DNA of 64,000 nucleotides from Variovorax saccharolyticus (GTDB taxonomy: Bacteria > Pseudomonadota > Gammaproteobacteria > Burkholderiales > Burkholderiaceae_C), in contig NZ_JASZYT010000008.1 in NCBI RefSeq assembly GCF_030316765.1, positions 62,001-126,000 on the forward strand, in the 5' to 3' direction. Both the position numbers and the translations under genes were made by a program. Within the stretch, counting starts at the first letter, position 1; each line of letters starts with the position of its first letter. The notes beneath the pieces are model-generated. The model was not told the DNA's origin. It saw only the letters and a program-made list of their open reading frames with translations, and did not search any database. This document shows positions 63,176 through 64,000 of this stretch, one piece after another.

Positions 63176-64000
63176 GTGAGCTCGATCGCCGACAAGTTCA
63201 AGAAATTCCTGCCCCAGGGCGGCAACAGCGTGGGCGTGGGCAGCGACAGCGCCGCCACCCTGTCGCTGGACAGCATCGAAACCGTGCAGACCGGTGGCGA
63301 CAGGGTCGAGCACCTGCGGCGCGACGCCGTGCCCGAGCCCGAGATGCCGGCCCTGGCGGACGCCGAGCTTGCCGCGGCGCAGAGCACCGAGGCCGAGCCG
63401 CCCGCGGGCGATGCCGGCGCGGTGCCGCCGCCGGCCGCGCGTACGCGGCGGTCGCAGCGCGCCAGTCCGGCACGCCAGCAGCGGATCCTCGCGCTGGCCC
63501 TGGCCGGCGTGGTGCTGCTGCTGCTGCTGGTCGCCGGCTCCGCGATCTTGCGCGCCGAACGGCTGGCCCAGCAGGTGGCGGCCACCGGCCAGTCGCTGAT
63601 GCAGTCGCAGCGGCTCGCCAAATCGGTTTCGCAGGCGCTGGTCGGCAATGTCGCCGCCTTCGCCGAAGTGCGCGACAGCGCCGACGACCTGACCCGCCGC
63701 GTGCAGGGCCTGTCGAACGGCGACGATTCGCTCAAGCTCGAACGCGTCGGCAGCCAGTACGACACCGAGCTGGGCAAGATCACCCCCCTGGTCGAGCGCG
63801 CCGACAAGAGCGCCAAGGCCGTGCTGGCGCAGCAGAAGATCCTGACGCAGGTCGGCACCGCACTGCGCGACATCAACCGCCAGTCCTCGGACCTGCTCGA
63901 GATGGCCGAGACCGTGGCGTCGCTCAAGATGCAGCAGAACGCGACCATTCCCGAGATCTCGGCCGCCGGCCAGCTGGTGATGCTGACCCAGCGCATCGGC
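63176..64000 (+). CDS. pilJ: Methyl-accepting chemotaxis protein PilJ, N-terminal part (3' truncated by window edge)
   Basis: The first 275 codons of the twitching chemoreceptor. A cytosolic, Pro/Ala/Glu-rich N-terminal extension of ~95 residues precedes the first membrane helix (ILALALAGVVLLLLLVAG), longer than in P. aeruginosa PilJ. A periplasmic helical sensor domain follows (LMQSQRLAKSVSQALVGN, SLKLERVGSQYDTEL, QLVMLTQRIG), resembling the PilJ-type four-helix domain. GTG start with AAGGA upstream. The signalling domain lies outside the window. Confidence 0.9.
   Translation, partial: MSSIADKFKKFLPQGGNSVGVGSDSAATLSLDSIETVQTGGDRVEHLRRDAVPEPEMPALADAELAAAQSTEAEPPAGDAGAVPPPAARTRRSQRASPARQQRILALALAGVVLLLLLVAGSAILRAERLAQQVAATGQSLMQSQRLAKSVSQALVGNVAAFAEVRDSADDLTRRVQGLSNGDDSLKLERVGSQYDTELGKITPLVERADKSAKAVLAQQKILTQVGTALRDINRQSSDLLEMAETVASLKMQQNATIPEISAAGQLVMLTQRIG

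Overview
The window is a gene-dense, high-GC chromosomal segment of a betaproteobacterium. The gene content points to the Burkholderiales, most likely Comamonadaceae (Variovorax or Ramlibacter type). Support comes from two tripartite-tricarboxylate 'Bug' binding proteins, an S-adenosylhomocysteine (SAH) riboswitch before ahcY-tlyA-metF, the rplM-rpsI-erpA order, and hemL-thiD-rubredoxin-pilGHIJ. No phage, insertion sequence or CRISPR array was seen. The genus is inference; the family-level placement rests on gene families recognised by eye.

Layout. 1-10 kb: 3' end of a UvrA-type ATPase, a histone-deacetylase-family hydrolase, a Bug protein, a Fur-box-preceded orfX-sodA-ZIP operon ending in a DUF2325 gene with an in-frame stop, slyX, a DUF4399 protein, and prfC with a HAD phosphatase. 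10-18 kb: SAH riboswitch with ahcY, tlyA and metF (methyl cycle), rlpA, rlmJ, a lipoprotein and serine protease pair, and rplM-rpsI. 18-28 kb: erpA, an MdtD-like exporter, anmK and an M23 endopeptidase (cell wall), tyrS, FecR/OmpA-like envelope proteins, a cation efflux protein, dtd, ybeY-phoH and ruvA.

28.9-40.35 kb is a lipid-metabolism region. It holds a six-gene operon resembling E. coli ynbABCD (CDP-alcohol transferase, hydrolase-methyltransferase, PAP2-phosphatase, acyltransferase, CDP-diglyceride synthase). After ruvB and mpg comes a fusion of a fatty-acid-hydroxylase/alkylglycerol-monooxygenase-like domain with a YhhN lysoplasmalogenase domain, divergent from a PlcP-like phospholipase C and a diacylglycerol glycosyltransferase. 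The intergenic region carries a PHO box with two identical CTGTCAC half-sites at an 11-bp period. Together these suggest PhoB-controlled replacement of phospholipids by glycolipids during phosphate limitation.

40.37-45.5 kb is an accessory operon whose base composition is visibly less GC-rich than its surroundings. It encodes an adenylate cyclase-TPR protein, a PAP2/haloperoxidase-fold protein, a subtilase and a Bug protein, and lies beside a tRNA-Met gene. 45.9-64 kb returns to backbone: an ECF sigma factor with a Pro-rich membrane protein, an enoyl-CoA hydratase, M61 peptidase, dsbC, a UbiH-type monooxygenase, MOSC protein, ychF, GST, dusB-fis-purH, hemL, a ThiD-like kinase, rubredoxin and the start of the twitching-motility chemosensory operon pilGHIJ. 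An approximately 82-bp GC-rich intergenic repeat occurs five times (11.9, 52.0-52.3 and 53.2 kb), three of them in tandem between two divergent genes.
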